Shown: positions 33,820 to 42,909 of the stretch, piece by piece
How the letters are laid out: each line of letters opens with the position of its first letter
Position numbering within the stretch: position 1 is the stretch's first letter
Source: Rhodococcus globerulus NBRC 14531
GTDB lineage: Bacteria; Actinomycetota; Actinomycetes; Mycobacteriales; Mycobacteriaceae
Direction: 5' to 3'
DNA length: 64,000 nucleotides
Assembly (NCBI RefSeq): GCF_001894805.1
Contig: NZ_BCWX01000004.1
Location: 434,001 to 498,000, forward strand
The notes under the pieces: generated by a model
Seen by the model: only the letters and a program-made list of their open reading frames with translations
Databases searched by the model: none
Told to the model about the DNA's origin: nothing
Translations under genes and position numbers: made by a program

Positions 33820-35286
33820 TCAAAGTGGTCCGCATCTGACGTCAAAGCGCTCACGAACGGCGCCAAGTGTCTGCCGATGGTGTTCCCGGTCATTGTGATG
33901 CGTCCGCATGAATCGGAGAGTTTCAAGCATCCTGCGCGGAATGGGATACCAACGATCGAAGTTGAGACCGCAGTTCAGGAAGACCTTGTTCGGGACGGCG
34001 TCGAAGATGAGGCTGAGGTTGTACTGACCAAGCGTAAGTGCTGTCCAGATCAAGGTCTCTCTGGACTTGCGGGCCAGATCTTCACCATCGAGCTCGTAGA
34101 GTGGTGTCTCGTCGAGCTTGCCGAGGAACAACAGGTGGGTCAGAAAGTAGCTGGCGAACGATGAGAATCCAATCGTCACTGACCGCGTATTGATCGACAA
34201 TGTCGTACCGTAAGTCGAAATATAGGGTTCGTATTCAGTGTCAGTTCGGAGAAGATAACCCGAGCAGTTCACCAGCCAGCTCCCGGGCTGTATTAGCCTC
34301 GTTTCTCCACTGCGATATAGGATTTCGAGTCCGTCGGGCTGGTCGATCGCGTCGTCAAAGTACTCCATGTCGACAGTGTTAAGTCCGGACGAGATCGTCG
34401 CGGCTTCCGATTCCGAGAGCAGTCCGTTGAAGAATCGTCGTGATGGCTGGATCGGTTCCAGTCCGTGGGTTGCCTGAAACCAGTCCCTGACCTCGTCCTC
34501 GTTTGTGCCATCGAATCGAAGCGCGATCTCATTGAACATGCGGGTTGGTAGCGTTCCCTTCCACAATCGTCGGGCACCGTTGGGAAACATGTCGTCCCTG
34601 TTGATGAAGTACGTTCCGGCCCCGGCGATGACGTTGACTTCCCTGCCCGGGTATTCGGTTACCGCTGCGTAGGCGGTATCCATTGCCGTTTTTCCGCCGC
34701 CGACGATCCAGATCGGCGTATCGCTTGCATGCATCTCCTCGCTTCGGATGTCGAAGAAATCCGGCGATACAGAGTGGATCTGTTCACTCGATACCGACAG
34801 CGGTTCGTTTGGGTTGACCCCGAAGCCATTCGCTTTGATGACGCGCGTTGCGGCGATCGCAAGGCGTTGTCCTGTTTCCGATTGCGCAGTGATGCGATTG
34901 CCATCCGCCGACTCGGCGTGGGAATCGACTGTCCACCCGAAGTACTCGATGACCTGAACGCGTTTCTTGATGACGTCGAGGCAATGCGTGAAGTGATCGA
35001 GAACCTCGGGCTTGGTCGCCAAATACGATCTCTCTTGGCCCAAGGTCCACTTGATGTTTCCGGCGGTGAACAGTGGGTGGGGCTGGTGCAACCGAATGTA
35101 AGGGTAGGTGTCGCTCCACATCCCGCCGGGCCGGTGGCGTCGGTCGATGAGAATGATCTTGTGGTCGCGCGATAGATACTGTGAAGCGACCGCTGCAGCA
35201 TTCAGTCCCGCGATCCCGGCGCCGACGATGCAAACATCGCACTGATCCATGAGTGGCCCTGATAGTGCTGGACTTGGACTATTCAT
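33820..35286 (-). CDS. FAD-dependent oxidoreductase, FMO-like
   Basis: A 488-residue flavoprotein. The FAD motif is CDVCIVGAGIAGLNAAAVAS near residue 17; a second Rossmann motif IWIVGGGKTAMDTAYAAV near 190 should bind NAD(P)H. WSDTYPYIRLHQPHP resembles the substrate-side segment of flavin monooxygenases, but the FMO fingerprint FxGxxxHxxxY is not evident. Base composition looks lower in GC than its neighbours, and it abuts the sulfite reductase remnant, which points to acquisition. The ATG at 35286 (CAGGTTGAA before it) and the ATG at 35250 are both possible starts. No substrate is inferred. Confidence 0.8.
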   Translation of the reverse strand: MNSPSPALSGPLMDQCDVCIVGAGIAGLNAAAVASQYLSRDHKIILIDRRHRPGGMWSDTYPYIRLHQPHPLFTAGNIKWTLGQERSYLATKPEVLDHFTHCLDVIKKRVQVIEYFGWTVDSHAESADGNRITAQSETGQRLAIAATRVIKANGFGVNPNEPLSVSSEQIHSVSPDFFDIRSEEMHASDTPIWIVGGGKTAMDTAYAAVTEYPGREVNVIAGAGTYFINRDDMFPNGARRLWKGTLPTRMFNEIALRFDGTNEDEVRDWFQATHGLEPIQPSRRFFNGLLSESEAATISSGLNTVDMEYFDDAIDQPDGLEILYRSGETRLIQPGSWLVNCSGYLLRTDTEYEPYISTYGTTLSINTRSVTIGFSSFASYFLTHLLFLGKLDETPLYELDGEDLARKSRETLIWTALTLGQYNLSLIFDAVPNKVFLNCGLNFDRWYPIPRRMLETLRFMRTHHNDREHHRQTLGAVRERFDVRCGPL

Positions 35287-35543
35287 TTCAACCTGCCTAG
35301 CTCGGAGTGTGCGGAGCGGTTTCGACTAACTCGACCAGGAGAGTGATCGTGATCTCCTTGGAGTTTCGGGTCGCAGGTTGATCTGTCAGCGCCCCCGGTC
35401 GGGCATCGTGATCGAATCCGGGTTCGGGATCCACCACCAGCACATCACTCGCTGTCGGCTTTGTCCTCGTGCAAACAGATGAGATCCGCGATAATCGAAT
35501 GGACACGCGCGACGCCGCACACCTGACCCCACAGGGGTGGTCG

Positions 35544-36719
35544 ATGATCACAGTTGACGAATTCTCCCGGCTCGTGGCCGCGATCTACGCATCGGCCGTC
35601 GATCCTGAACACTGGAATTCGACGCTTGCCGATTTTGTGCGAGCCTTCGACGGTGTCGGTTGCGGCCTGCTGACCTCGGGACCGACCAACCGGAAATCCG
35701 ACGTGATGGTAAAGCAGATAGGTAAAGATCCTTCCGCGCTATCGACGTACAACGCCTATTACGGTCGGCTCGACTATGTGGCAGAAGCCGTGGAGAAGTC
35801 TCCGATCGGCCATATCCACACGGGGACCGAACTGATCCTCCCCAACACGAACACGGAGTTCTATGCCGACTGGTGTCGCCCCAACCGCTTCGGCGATGGC
35901 CTGTTCGTCCGTCTGACCGGAGGCAATTCCAGTGCGTGGCTGGGGATTGCCGCATCCAGGGACTCGGAGCCGTTCGGAACCCCTGATCGACTCAGACTGA
36001 TCAGGCGGTTGGTTCCGCACCTCCAACAGGCGATTCACACCGAAGCGAAACTCGTACACCTCAAGCAGGGCGAATGCGCTCTCTCTACCGCACTCGAGCA
36101 GGTCGAGCGCGGTATCGTGATCATCGGACTGGATGGTCGGATTATGCGGCTCAACTCCAGAGCTGAGACAATCCTCGCTTCCGGTGACGGCCTACACCTC
36201 GGTCAGCATGGGTCCATTGGAGCGTCGTTCGCTCGTACCGATCGAAAACTCCGAGACCTCATGTACCTCGCGACGGACTCACACGATAACCGGGTTCCTC
36301 GCGGCGGCACACTTTCCTGCCCTCGCCTTTCCGGGCGCTGCGACTATGCCGTTCATGTAGTTCCTCTCGCCGCGGACATCGCCGGAATCGGCACGGTCGG
36401 ACTGGGCGAAGCGCGAGCCGCCGCACTCATCGTGATCGACGACCCGGATCGCGAAACCGATTTGGACACAACCGCATTGCGCGAGTTGTACGCACTCACC
36501 GGCACCGAGTCGGAAGTCGCCCTGCGACTAGCACAGGGCGACAGGATGGAGCTGATTGCCGAGAATTTCTCCGTCTCGATCACCACAGTCAGGACCCACC
36601 TTCAGCACATCTTCGACAAGACCGGCACGCACCGCCAAGCCGAACTTGTGCACCTTCTCCTGTCCGCCGGTCCAACTCTTCACGAGAATGTTCAAGGCCG
36701 CTTCAGGCGACTTCCGTGA
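35544..36719 (+). CDS. LuxR-family regulator
   Basis: A 391-residue regulator with a C-terminal LuxR helix-turn-helix: LTGTESEVALRLAQGDRMELIAENF then ITTVRTHLQHIFDKTGTHRQAELV. The N-terminal 220 residues have a PAS/GAF-like pattern; a PAS-type segment reads QVERGIVIIGLDGRIMRLNSRAETIL near residue 195. The ATG at 35544 has AGGGGTGG 5 bases upstream and starts the usual ITVDEFSRLVAAIYASA; earlier GTG and ATG codons at 35469 and 35499 lack a site. It lies between the foreign-looking flavoprotein gene and the TetR-controlled operon and may regulate either. Confidence 0.82.
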   Translation: MITVDEFSRLVAAIYASAVDPEHWNSTLADFVRAFDGVGCGLLTSGPTNRKSDVMVKQIGKDPSALSTYNAYYGRLDYVAEAVEKSPIGHIHTGTELILPNTNTEFYADWCRPNRFGDGLFVRLTGGNSSAWLGIAASRDSEPFGTPDRLRLIRRLVPHLQQAIHTEAKLVHLKQGECALSTALEQVERGIVIIGLDGRIMRLNSRAETILASGDGLHLGQHGSIGASFARTDRKLRDLMYLATDSHDNRVPRGGTLSCPRLSGRCDYAVHVVPLAADIAGIGTVGLGEARAAALIVIDDPDRETDLDTTALRELYALTGTESEVALRLAQGDRMELIAENFSVSITTVRTHLQHIFDKTGTHRQAELVHLLLSAGPTLHENVQGRFRRLP

Positions 36720-36818
36720 CGAACAATCCGATCCAGGCCGAGAAGCGCCGAGCCCAGCCGGAGAACTTCTCACCGGCACAATCAGAGTGGAGATCGACCC
36801 GAACTAGCGACAGGCCAC

Positions 36819-36840
36819 TACTGCTCGTCTACTGCTCGTC
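36819..36840. repeat. Perfect 11-bp tandem duplication at the tetR stop
   Basis: TACTGCTCGTC occurs twice head-to-tail (36819-36829, 36830-36840). The TAG stop of the TetR gene lies at the join, so the C-terminus of that protein was probably fixed by a recent duplication. Confidence 0.7.
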
Positions 36841-37476
36841 GCGGCTCGTCGATCCCGGTAACAACGCCGGGAACCAGATATCGGTCAGGACCTCCGCTGC
36901 CTGAACCCGGGTCACGTCGATGGTTCCCTGAACCGCCCAGCGGGTGAAGAAGCGCTCGAGTTGGCTGACCAGCAGTTCGACGCGCAGCCGAGCCTCGTCG
37001 CGCTGATCGGACGGCCACCGCTCGAGATATTTCGGCATCGCATTCGGCAGCTGTGTCATCCCGTCACGCGCAGTGATCCGGAATTCCGGCTCGAGTGCTA
37101 CCGCCTCGTCCCATGCCGGCAGCAGCCTCTTGTTCTCATCGAACCAGTCGAACGCGCGCTCCAACCACGCAGTGAATTCCGCGCGCGAATGTGTGTCGAG
37201 CACACGGTCGAGATCAATGTAGAAAGTGAACGCGCTGGCGGCCATACCGGCTTCCCCGATGGTCTTCAGCATCGCCACCTTGCTGGGGAAATGCACGTAA
37301 AACGTGGCTCTACTGCATCCGACGGCCGAGGCGATGTCGTCGACCGTTACTGCCGCGTACCCGCGTTCTTCGAACAAAATGCGGGCAGCGTCCACGAGTT
37401 TGGCCCGCGTCGCGCGCTTCTGCTCGTCCCGCAGGGTGCCCCGCTTGCCTTTTCGACCATCCGTTGCCGTGCTCAC
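36829..37476 (-). CDS. TetR-family regulator of the monooxygenase operon
   Basis: A 215-residue TetR regulator. The helix-turn-helix is AAVTVDDIASAVGCSRATFYVHFPSKVAML, preceded by a basic arm (RKGKRGTLRDEQKRATRAKL). It is divergent from the monooxygenase gene at 37652 with 175 bases between them containing two palindromes, the standard layout for a local repressor. The start is a GTG at 37476 after GAAGGTAGTTGAT. The inducer is probably a substrate or product of the operon. Confidence 0.86.
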   Translation of the reverse strand: MSTATDGRKGKRGTLRDEQKRATRAKLVDAARILFEERGYAAVTVDDIASAVGCSRATFYVHFPSKVAMLKTIGEAGMAASAFTFYIDLDRVLDTHSRAEFTAWLERAFDWFDENKRLLPAWDEAVALEPEFRITARDGMTQLPNAMPKYLERWPSDQRDEARLRVELLVSQLERFFTRWAVQGTIDVTRVQAAEVLTDIWFPALLPGSTSRDEQ

Positions 37477-37549
37477 ATCAACTACCTTCGTTCACTTTGC
37501 GCTCTCTGGCAAATCGCCGACTCATCGTCATCGAGCAACATTGCGTCAC

Positions 37550-37593
37550 TCATTGACACCACGTCAGCCAATGATGCACTATGACTCAAGTCA
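37550..37593. promoter_or_regulatory. Two palindromes in the tetR/monooxygenase divergent region
   Basis: TCATTG (37550-37555) pairs with CAATGA (37569-37574), with further symmetry inside; TGACT-CA-AGTCA lies at 37582-37593. Both are 60-100 bases before the monooxygenase ATG and are candidate sites for the divergent TetR protein. Confidence 0.45.
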
Positions 37594-37651
37594 CTTTCCG
37601 GGCTTCGACTCTTCGTCTCGATGCCCGGATCAGAACAGAAAGCGATGGCGT

Positions 37652-39040
37652 ATGAGCCCCACGAATTTGCCGAGAGTCTGCATCATCGGCGCCGGACCGA
37701 CCGGAATCACGACGGCCAAGCGAATGAAGGAATTCGGAATACCCTTCGACTGCTACGAAGCATCCGACGAGGTCGGCGGAAACTGGTACTACAAGAACCC
37801 CAACGGCATGTCGGCCTGCTACCAGAGCCTGCACATCGACACCTCCAAGTGGCGATTGGCATTCGAGGACTTTCCCGTCTCCGCAGACCTACCCGATTTC
37901 CCGCACCACTCCGAACTTTTCCAGTACTTCAAGGACTACGTCGAACATTTCGGCCTGCGCGAGTCGATCATCTTCAACACCAGTGTTGTTGCAGCAGAAC
38001 GTGATGCAGACGGACTCTGGACCATTACGCGCTCAGACGGCGAAGTCCGCACCTATGACGTACTGATGGTCTGCAACGGCCACCACTGGGACCCCAACAT
38101 CCCGGACTACCCGGGCGAGTTCGACGGCGTCCTGATGCACAGTCACAGCTACAACGACCCGTTCGATCCGATCGACATGCGCGGCAAGAAGGTTGTCGTG
38201 GTCGGAATGGGCAACTCCGGCTTGGACATTGCGTCCGAACTGGGGCAGCGATACCTCGCTGACAAACTCATCGTCTCGGCGCGCCGCGGCGTGTGGGTGT
38301 TGCCGAAATACCTGGGCGGAGTGCCGGGAGACAAACTGATCACCCCGCCCTGGATGCCTCGGGGTCTGCGCCTGTTCCTGAGTCGCCGATTCCTCGGAAA
38401 GAACCTGGGAACCATGGAGGGCTACGGACTGCCCAAGCCAGACCACCGCCCCTTCGAGGCCCATCCGTCGGCCAGTGGCGAGTTCCTGGGACGTGCCGGG
38501 TCCGGCGACATCACCTTCAAGCCGGCGATCACCAAACTCGATGGCAAGCAGGTTCATTTCGCGGACGGCACTGCTGAGGACGTCGACGTAGTCATCTGCG
38601 CCACCGGCTACAACATCAGCTTCCCCTTCTTCAGCGATCCGAATCTGCTGCCGGACAAAGACAATCGATTCCCGCTCTTCAAGCGAATGATGAAGCCCGG
38701 AATCGACAACCTCTTCTTCATGGGACTGGCTCAGCCCATGCCGACACTCGTCAACTTCGCCGAACAGCAGAGCAAGCTCGTCGCGGCCTACCTGACCGGT
38801 AAATACCAACTGCCAACCCCCAGCGAAATGCAGGAGATCACCAAGGCCGACGAGGCGTACTTCCTCGCCCCCTATTACAAGTCTCCGCGCCACACCATTC
38901 AGCTCGAGTTCGATCCCTACGTCCGCAACATGAACAAGGAAATCGCCAAGGGCACCAAGCGCGCCGAGGCTTCGGGGAACAAGCTCCCCGTCGCGCCGCG
39001 TGCCGCAGCGCACGAGCTCGAGAAGGCGGATCGCGCATGA
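37652..39040 (+). CDS. Flavin-containing/Baeyer-Villiger-type monooxygenase
   Basis: A 462-residue class B flavin monooxygenase. The FAD motif is IGAGPTGITTAKRM near residue 12, the fingerprint FDGVLMHSHSYND (FxGxxxHxxxY form) is near 156, and the NADP motif VGMGNSGLDIASEL is near 186. It inserts one oxygen from O2 into a ketone, amine or sulfide with NADPH. It heads an operon with an esterase-type hydrolase, alcohol dehydrogenase and acyl-CoA ligase, which favours ketone-to-ester (Baeyer-Villiger) chemistry. The ATG at 37652 begins the conserved N-terminus; the open frame extends further upstream through the operator region without coding character. Confidence 0.87.
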   Translation: MSPTNLPRVCIIGAGPTGITTAKRMKEFGIPFDCYEASDEVGGNWYYKNPNGMSACYQSLHIDTSKWRLAFEDFPVSADLPDFPHHSELFQYFKDYVEHFGLRESIIFNTSVVAAERDADGLWTITRSDGEVRTYDVLMVCNGHHWDPNIPDYPGEFDGVLMHSHSYNDPFDPIDMRGKKVVVVGMGNSGLDIASELGQRYLADKLIVSARRGVWVLPKYLGGVPGDKLITPPWMPRGLRLFLSRRFLGKNLGTMEGYGLPKPDHRPFEAHPSASGEFLGRAGSGDITFKPAITKLDGKQVHFADGTAEDVDVVICATGYNISFPFFSDPNLLPDKDNRFPLFKRMMKPGIDNLFFMGLAQPMPTLVNFAEQQSKLVAAYLTGKYQLPTPSEMQEITKADEAYFLAPYYKSPRHTIQLEFDPYVRNMNKEIAKGTKRAEASGNKLPVAPRAAAHELEKADRA

Positions 39041-40191
39041 GCCTGGTAAATGGTCACTGCAACAGCGAGTTCGAGGCCGTCTACAACGCCTTCGAAGCGC
39101 AACTGGCGTCCGGTGAGGAACTGGGCGGCTCCATCGCCATCACCGTCGACGGAGAGTCCGTCGTGGACATCTGGGGTGGATACACCGACGAATCCCGCAC
39201 CACTCCCTGGGGTTCCGACACCATCGTGAACACCTTCTCCATCACCAAGACCATGGCAGCACTGTCCGCATTGCTTCTTGTCGAACGCGGACAACTGGAC
39301 GTCTACCAGAAGGTCGCCCACTACTGGCCCGAGTTTGCGGCAAACGGCAAGGAAGACATCGAAGTTCGTCACCTGCTGTCGCACACGTCGGGGGTCTCGG
39401 GCTGGGAGCGCCCAATCGAACTGAAGGACATCTACGACCTCGAGACGTCTACCGCCCGCCTCGCCACCCAGTCTCCGTGGTGGACGCCAGGTACGGCGTC
39501 GGGCTATCACGCGATCAACTACGGACATCTGATCAGCGAAGTCATCCGACGCATCGACGGGCGGACCCTCGGCAGGTTCTTTGCCGAAGAGCTTGCCGGC
39601 CCGCTGGGCGCCGACTTCCACATCGGCACGTCCGCAGAGCATTTCGGCCGAATCGCAACTCTTGTTCCGCCGCCGGCGCTGGAATTCGATCTGTCCACGC
39701 TCGACCAGGACAGCATCTTCATCAAGACCCTGACCTGCCCCTTGCTCGACTACCCCGAGGTCAATACCGCACCCTGGCGCGAAGCCGAAATCGGCGGGGT
39801 CAACGGCCACGGAAACGCACGTTCGATTGCACGAGTTCAATCTCTGATTTCGTGTGGCGGTGAACTCGACGGCCAGAAGTTGCTCTCGCAGAGCACTATC
39901 GACTTGATCTTCGAAGTCCAAGCCGATGGCATCGACCTCGGGATCATGACTCCCCTCAAGTTCGGTATCGGCTACGGACTGCCGCACCCGGATACCGCAC
40001 CACTCGTTCCGGGCGGACGCGCGTGCTGGTGGGCCGGCATCGGCGGCTCGATGCTCGTCAACGATCTGGACCGTCGGATGACCTTCGCGTACGTCATGAA
40101 CAAAATGGCACCGGGCCTGATCGGGTCCGACCGCAGCAACGCCTACCTGAGCGCTGCGTACAACTCCGAGATCAGCGAGGTCAGTTCATGA
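39037..40191 (+). CDS. Serine hydrolase, class C beta-lactamase fold (EstB-like esterase)
   Basis: A 384-residue serine hydrolase of Pfam beta-lactamase. The S-x-x-K motif is SITKTM near residue 68, the Tyr motif is SGYHAINYGHLISEV near 155, and a late GGSMLVND replaces the KTG triad. This pattern belongs to EstB/lipase-type esterases, not penicillin-degrading enzymes. It overlaps the monooxygenase stop by 4 bases, so it is translated with it; it could hydrolyse the ester or lactone made by that enzyme. No signal peptide, so it is cytoplasmic. Confidence 0.85.
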   Translation: MSLVNGHCNSEFEAVYNAFEAQLASGEELGGSIAITVDGESVVDIWGGYTDESRTTPWGSDTIVNTFSITKTMAALSALLLVERGQLDVYQKVAHYWPEFAANGKEDIEVRHLLSHTSGVSGWERPIELKDIYDLETSTARLATQSPWWTPGTASGYHAINYGHLISEVIRRIDGRTLGRFFAEELAGPLGADFHIGTSAEHFGRIATLVPPPALEFDLSTLDQDSIFIKTLTCPLLDYPEVNTAPWREAEIGGVNGHGNARSIARVQSLISCGGELDGQKLLSQSTIDLIFEVQADGIDLGIMTPLKFGIGYGLPHPDTAPLVPGGRACWWAGIGGSMLVNDLDRRMTFAYVMNKMAPGLIGSDRSNAYLSAAYNSEISEVSS

Positions 40192-41228
40192 AGGCAGCTC
40201 AGCTCATGGGGCCTGGTCTCCTCGAGATCAACGACGTGCCGATCCCCGAGATCGGTCCGTCGGAACTGCTGATTCGGGTGGGCGCAGCGGGAATCTGCCA
40301 CTCCGACCTGCACCTGCTGCACTTTCCGTACAAGATGCGCGAAGAACCGCTGACAATCGGCCACGAAATTGCCGGAACGATCGAAGCCGTCGGGAGTGGC
40401 GTCGACGGCCGTTCCGTCGGAGAGCGTGGCGTCGTCTACCTGTGCTGGTCCTGTGGACAGTGCCGAGAATGCATGAGCGGCAACGAGAACATGTGCCTCG
40501 CTGCCGGACGAACCGCAATGCCTCCCTGTCCCGGGCTCGGTCCCGAAGGCGGCATGGCCGAGTACGTGAAAATCCCGGCCCGCTCCTTTGTCCCCATCGG
40601 AGATCTCGACTTTCTCCAGGCCGCACCACTCGCCGACGCAGCGCTGACCAGCTACCACGCCATCCGTGGCGCTCGTGAGCATCTGCAGCCCGGCGCCACC
40701 GCCGTGGTAATCGGAGTCGGCGGACTCGGTCACGTTGCAGTACAAATACTTCGCGCAATCAGTGCCGTGCGCGTCATCGCCGTCGATGTCGGACAGGATC
40801 AACTCGATCTCGCCAAACGTTGCGGCGCCGACATCACGCTCGAGTCGGGACCGGACACCGCGCGACAGATCCTGGACCTCACGTCGGCCCGAGGCGCAGA
40901 AGTCATCTTCGACTTCGTCGGTATTGATGCCACGGCGCAGATGTCTGTCGAATCCGTTGCGCCCAACGGCGCCTACCGCATGGTCGGCCTCGGTGGTGGA
41001 AACCCCGGAATCACCGCAGAGGCTGCCGGCGGACCTGGCTGGCCGTGGGGTGCATCGGTCCGGAAGTCGTATGGCGGCACCAGAAACGACCTCGTCGATT
41101 CCATCGCCCTGGCGCAGGCCGGTCTGGTAACGGTAGAAGTGGCCCGCTTCGACCTCGCTGATGCCCGCGACGCACTCGACCGTCTCGAGCACGGCAAGGT
41201 CACCGGACGCGCAGTGCTCGTACCCTAA
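40188..41228 (+). CDS. Zinc-dependent alcohol dehydrogenase (MDR family)
   Basis: A 346-residue medium-chain dehydrogenase. Catalytic zinc ligands are Cys in GICHSDLH and His-Glu in GHEIAG; the structural zinc site is [18 protein letters not shown]; the NAD motif is [15 protein letters not shown]. It oxidises an alcohol to an aldehyde or ketone. It starts within the esterase stop (ATGA), the third coupled gene of the operon. Upstream it could feed the monooxygenase with a ketone, or downstream it could oxidise the alcohol freed by the esterase. Confidence 0.88.
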   Translation: MKAAQLMGPGLLEINDVPIPEIGPSELLIRVGAAGICHSDLHLLHFPYKMREEPLTIGHEIAGTIEAVGSGVDGRSVGERGVVYLCWSCGQCRECMSGNENMCLAAGRTAMPPCPGLGPEGGMAEYVKIPARSFVPIGDLDFLQAAPLADAALTSYHAIRGAREHLQPGATAVVIGVGGLGHVAVQILRAISAVRVIAVDVGQDQLDLAKRCGADITLESGPDTARQILDLTSARGAEVIFDFVGIDATAQMSVESVAPNGAYRMVGLGGGNPGITAEAAGGPGWPWGASVRKSYGGTRNDLVDSIALAQAGLVTVEVARFDLADARDALDRLEHGKVTGRAVLVP

Positions 41229-41247
41229 TTCTCGAAAGGTGCTTCAC

Positions 41248-42909
41248 GTGACCACTCCCGCTGATACACAGGCATACATCGCGTCCGTCATGGCAGGCCT
41301 GACCGGCCCCGGTGGACCTTTCGAAATGGGCGTCGAAGACGTTCTCGGTAGTTCGATGCCCGTCATGAAGAACCGTGACAAGTCGCTGGGAGACGTACTC
41401 GCAGCGTCTGTCGACTACGGTTCACGCGACTACCTGGTGACCAAGGACCGACGCTTCAGCTACCTCGAACATGGTGCGGCCGTTGCCGCTCTAGCCACTG
41501 CGCTGCGCGAACAGTACGGCGTCGGCAAGGGCGATCGTGTGGGCATTCTTGCCGCCAACACACCGGAATGGGTGATCACATTCTGGGCAGCCCAGGCGCT
41601 CGGAGCCATCGCCGTCGGTTTCAACTCGTGGTGGGTGGCACGTGAGGTGAAGTACGGCATCGAACACACCACACCTACCGTGGTGATCGCCGATGCCAAG
41701 CGCGCGCACATTCTTTCCGGGTTGGGCACCGATATTCCGGTGCTCACCATGGAAGAGGATTTGCCGGCCCTGATCGAGAAGTTCTCCGGATCACCGCTTC
41801 CCCGTACCACGGTCGACGAGGACGATCCGGCCGTCATCCTGTACACGAGTGGAACCAGCGGACGCCCCAAGGGGGCCGTTCACACCCACCGAAACGTGTT
41901 GGCAGTCATCGATTACCACCGCTACAGCGACCGTCTCGCTGCGGCCTTCACCGGGCAACCCACCGACGGACGACCGAGCGACTTGCGTTATCTGTTGACC
42001 GCGCCGCTGTTCCACATCGCAAGCCTGCACAATCTGGCGGTCCCTCGACTGGCCACGGGCGGCGCCGTGGTCATTCATCAGGGCGCCTTCGACGTCGACG
42101 AAGTTCTCTCTCTCGTCCAGCGCGAGAAAGTCACCAACTGGGCTGTCGTCCCCACCATGGCAAGCCGTCTGCTCGAACACGGCAATCTCGAGAAGTACGA
42201 CCTGACGTCACTGAGCGCATTTGCATTGGCTTCAGCGCCGTCGTCTCCGGCCTTGCAGGAACGTCTACGGGCACAACTGCCTTTTGCGCAGCACGCTCTG
42301 GTGGACAGTTACGGACTCACCGAATCCTCGACCGGAATTTCGGTTGCGACGCCCCCGGAACTCGCTGCATTTCCCGGAACTCTCGGCCGCCCGATCATCG
42401 GTGTGAGCGTGGAGGTTCGCGACCCCTTCGGTGTTGCGGTCCCAGATGGCGAGGAAGGTGAAATCTGTGCGCGTAGTCCCTATGTGATGTTGGGATATTG
42501 GAACGACGAGGCGGCCACTGCGGCTGCCATCGCCCCCGACCGCTGGCTCAGGACCGGCGACTTCGGAATTCTCGAAGACGGTCGCCTTCGACTCACCGGG
42601 CGCAGATCCGACCTGATCCTGCGCGGCGGCGAAAACATCTATCCCCTCGAGATCGAACAGTGCCTCGACGAGCATCCCGCTGTGCTCGAATGCGCCGTGA
42701 TCGGCGTTGATTCGACAGACCTGGGCCAGGAAGTTGCTGCCGTCGTCGTTCTGCGTGACGAAGGCGCCGCGACGGAAGAGGAACTACGCAGCTATGTCGC
42801 CGAACGACTCGCTTACTTCAAGGTGCCGGTGAAGTGGCAACTGAGCACAACTCCTCTGCCCCGCAACGCAACCGGAAAAACCATACGCGCAAAGGTGGTT
42901 ATCGCATGA
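41248..42909 (+). CDS. Acyl-CoA synthetase (AMP-forming)
   Basis: A 553-residue adenylate-forming ligase. Core motifs are [16 protein letters not shown] (P-loop-like A3), DSYGLTES (A5), LRTGDFG (A7) and [23 protein letters not shown] (A8), with the catalytic Lys in [10 protein letters not shown] (A10). It activates a carboxylic acid to its CoA thioester. The GTG at 41248 follows GAAAGGTGCTTCAC; an upstream extension overlapping the dehydrogenase gene is rejected. It presumably activates the acid released by the hydrolase. Confidence 0.88.
   Translation: MTTPADTQAYIASVMAGLTGPGGPFEMGVEDVLGSSMPVMKNRDKSLGDVLAASVDYGSRDYLVTKDRRFSYLEHGAAVAALATALREQYGVGKGDRVGILAANTPEWVITFWAAQALGAIAVGFNSWWVAREVKYGIEHTTPTVVIADAKRAHILSGLGTDIPVLTMEEDLPALIEKFSGSPLPRTTVDEDDPAVILYTSGTSGRPKGAVHTHRNVLAVIDYHRYSDRLAAAFTGQPTDGRPSDLRYLLTAPLFHIASLHNLAVPRLATGGAVVIHQGAFDVDEVLSLVQREKVTNWAVVPTMASRLLEHGNLEKYDLTSLSAFALASAPSSPALQERLRAQLPFAQHALVDSYGLTESSTGISVATPPELAAFPGTLGRPIIGVSVEVRDPFGVAVPDGEEGEICARSPYVMLGYWNDEAATAAAIAPDRWLRTGDFGILEDGRLRLTGRRSDLILRGGENIYPLEIEQCLDEHPAVLECAVIGVDSTDLGQEVAAVVVLRDEGAATEEELRSYVAERLAYFKVPVKWQLSTTPLPRNATGKTIRAKVVIA

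Noticed and set aside
39037-40191. Beta-lactamase (antibiotic resistance)
   Set aside because: It has the SxxK fold of class C enzymes but no signal peptide and no KTG triad; operon context fits an esterase.
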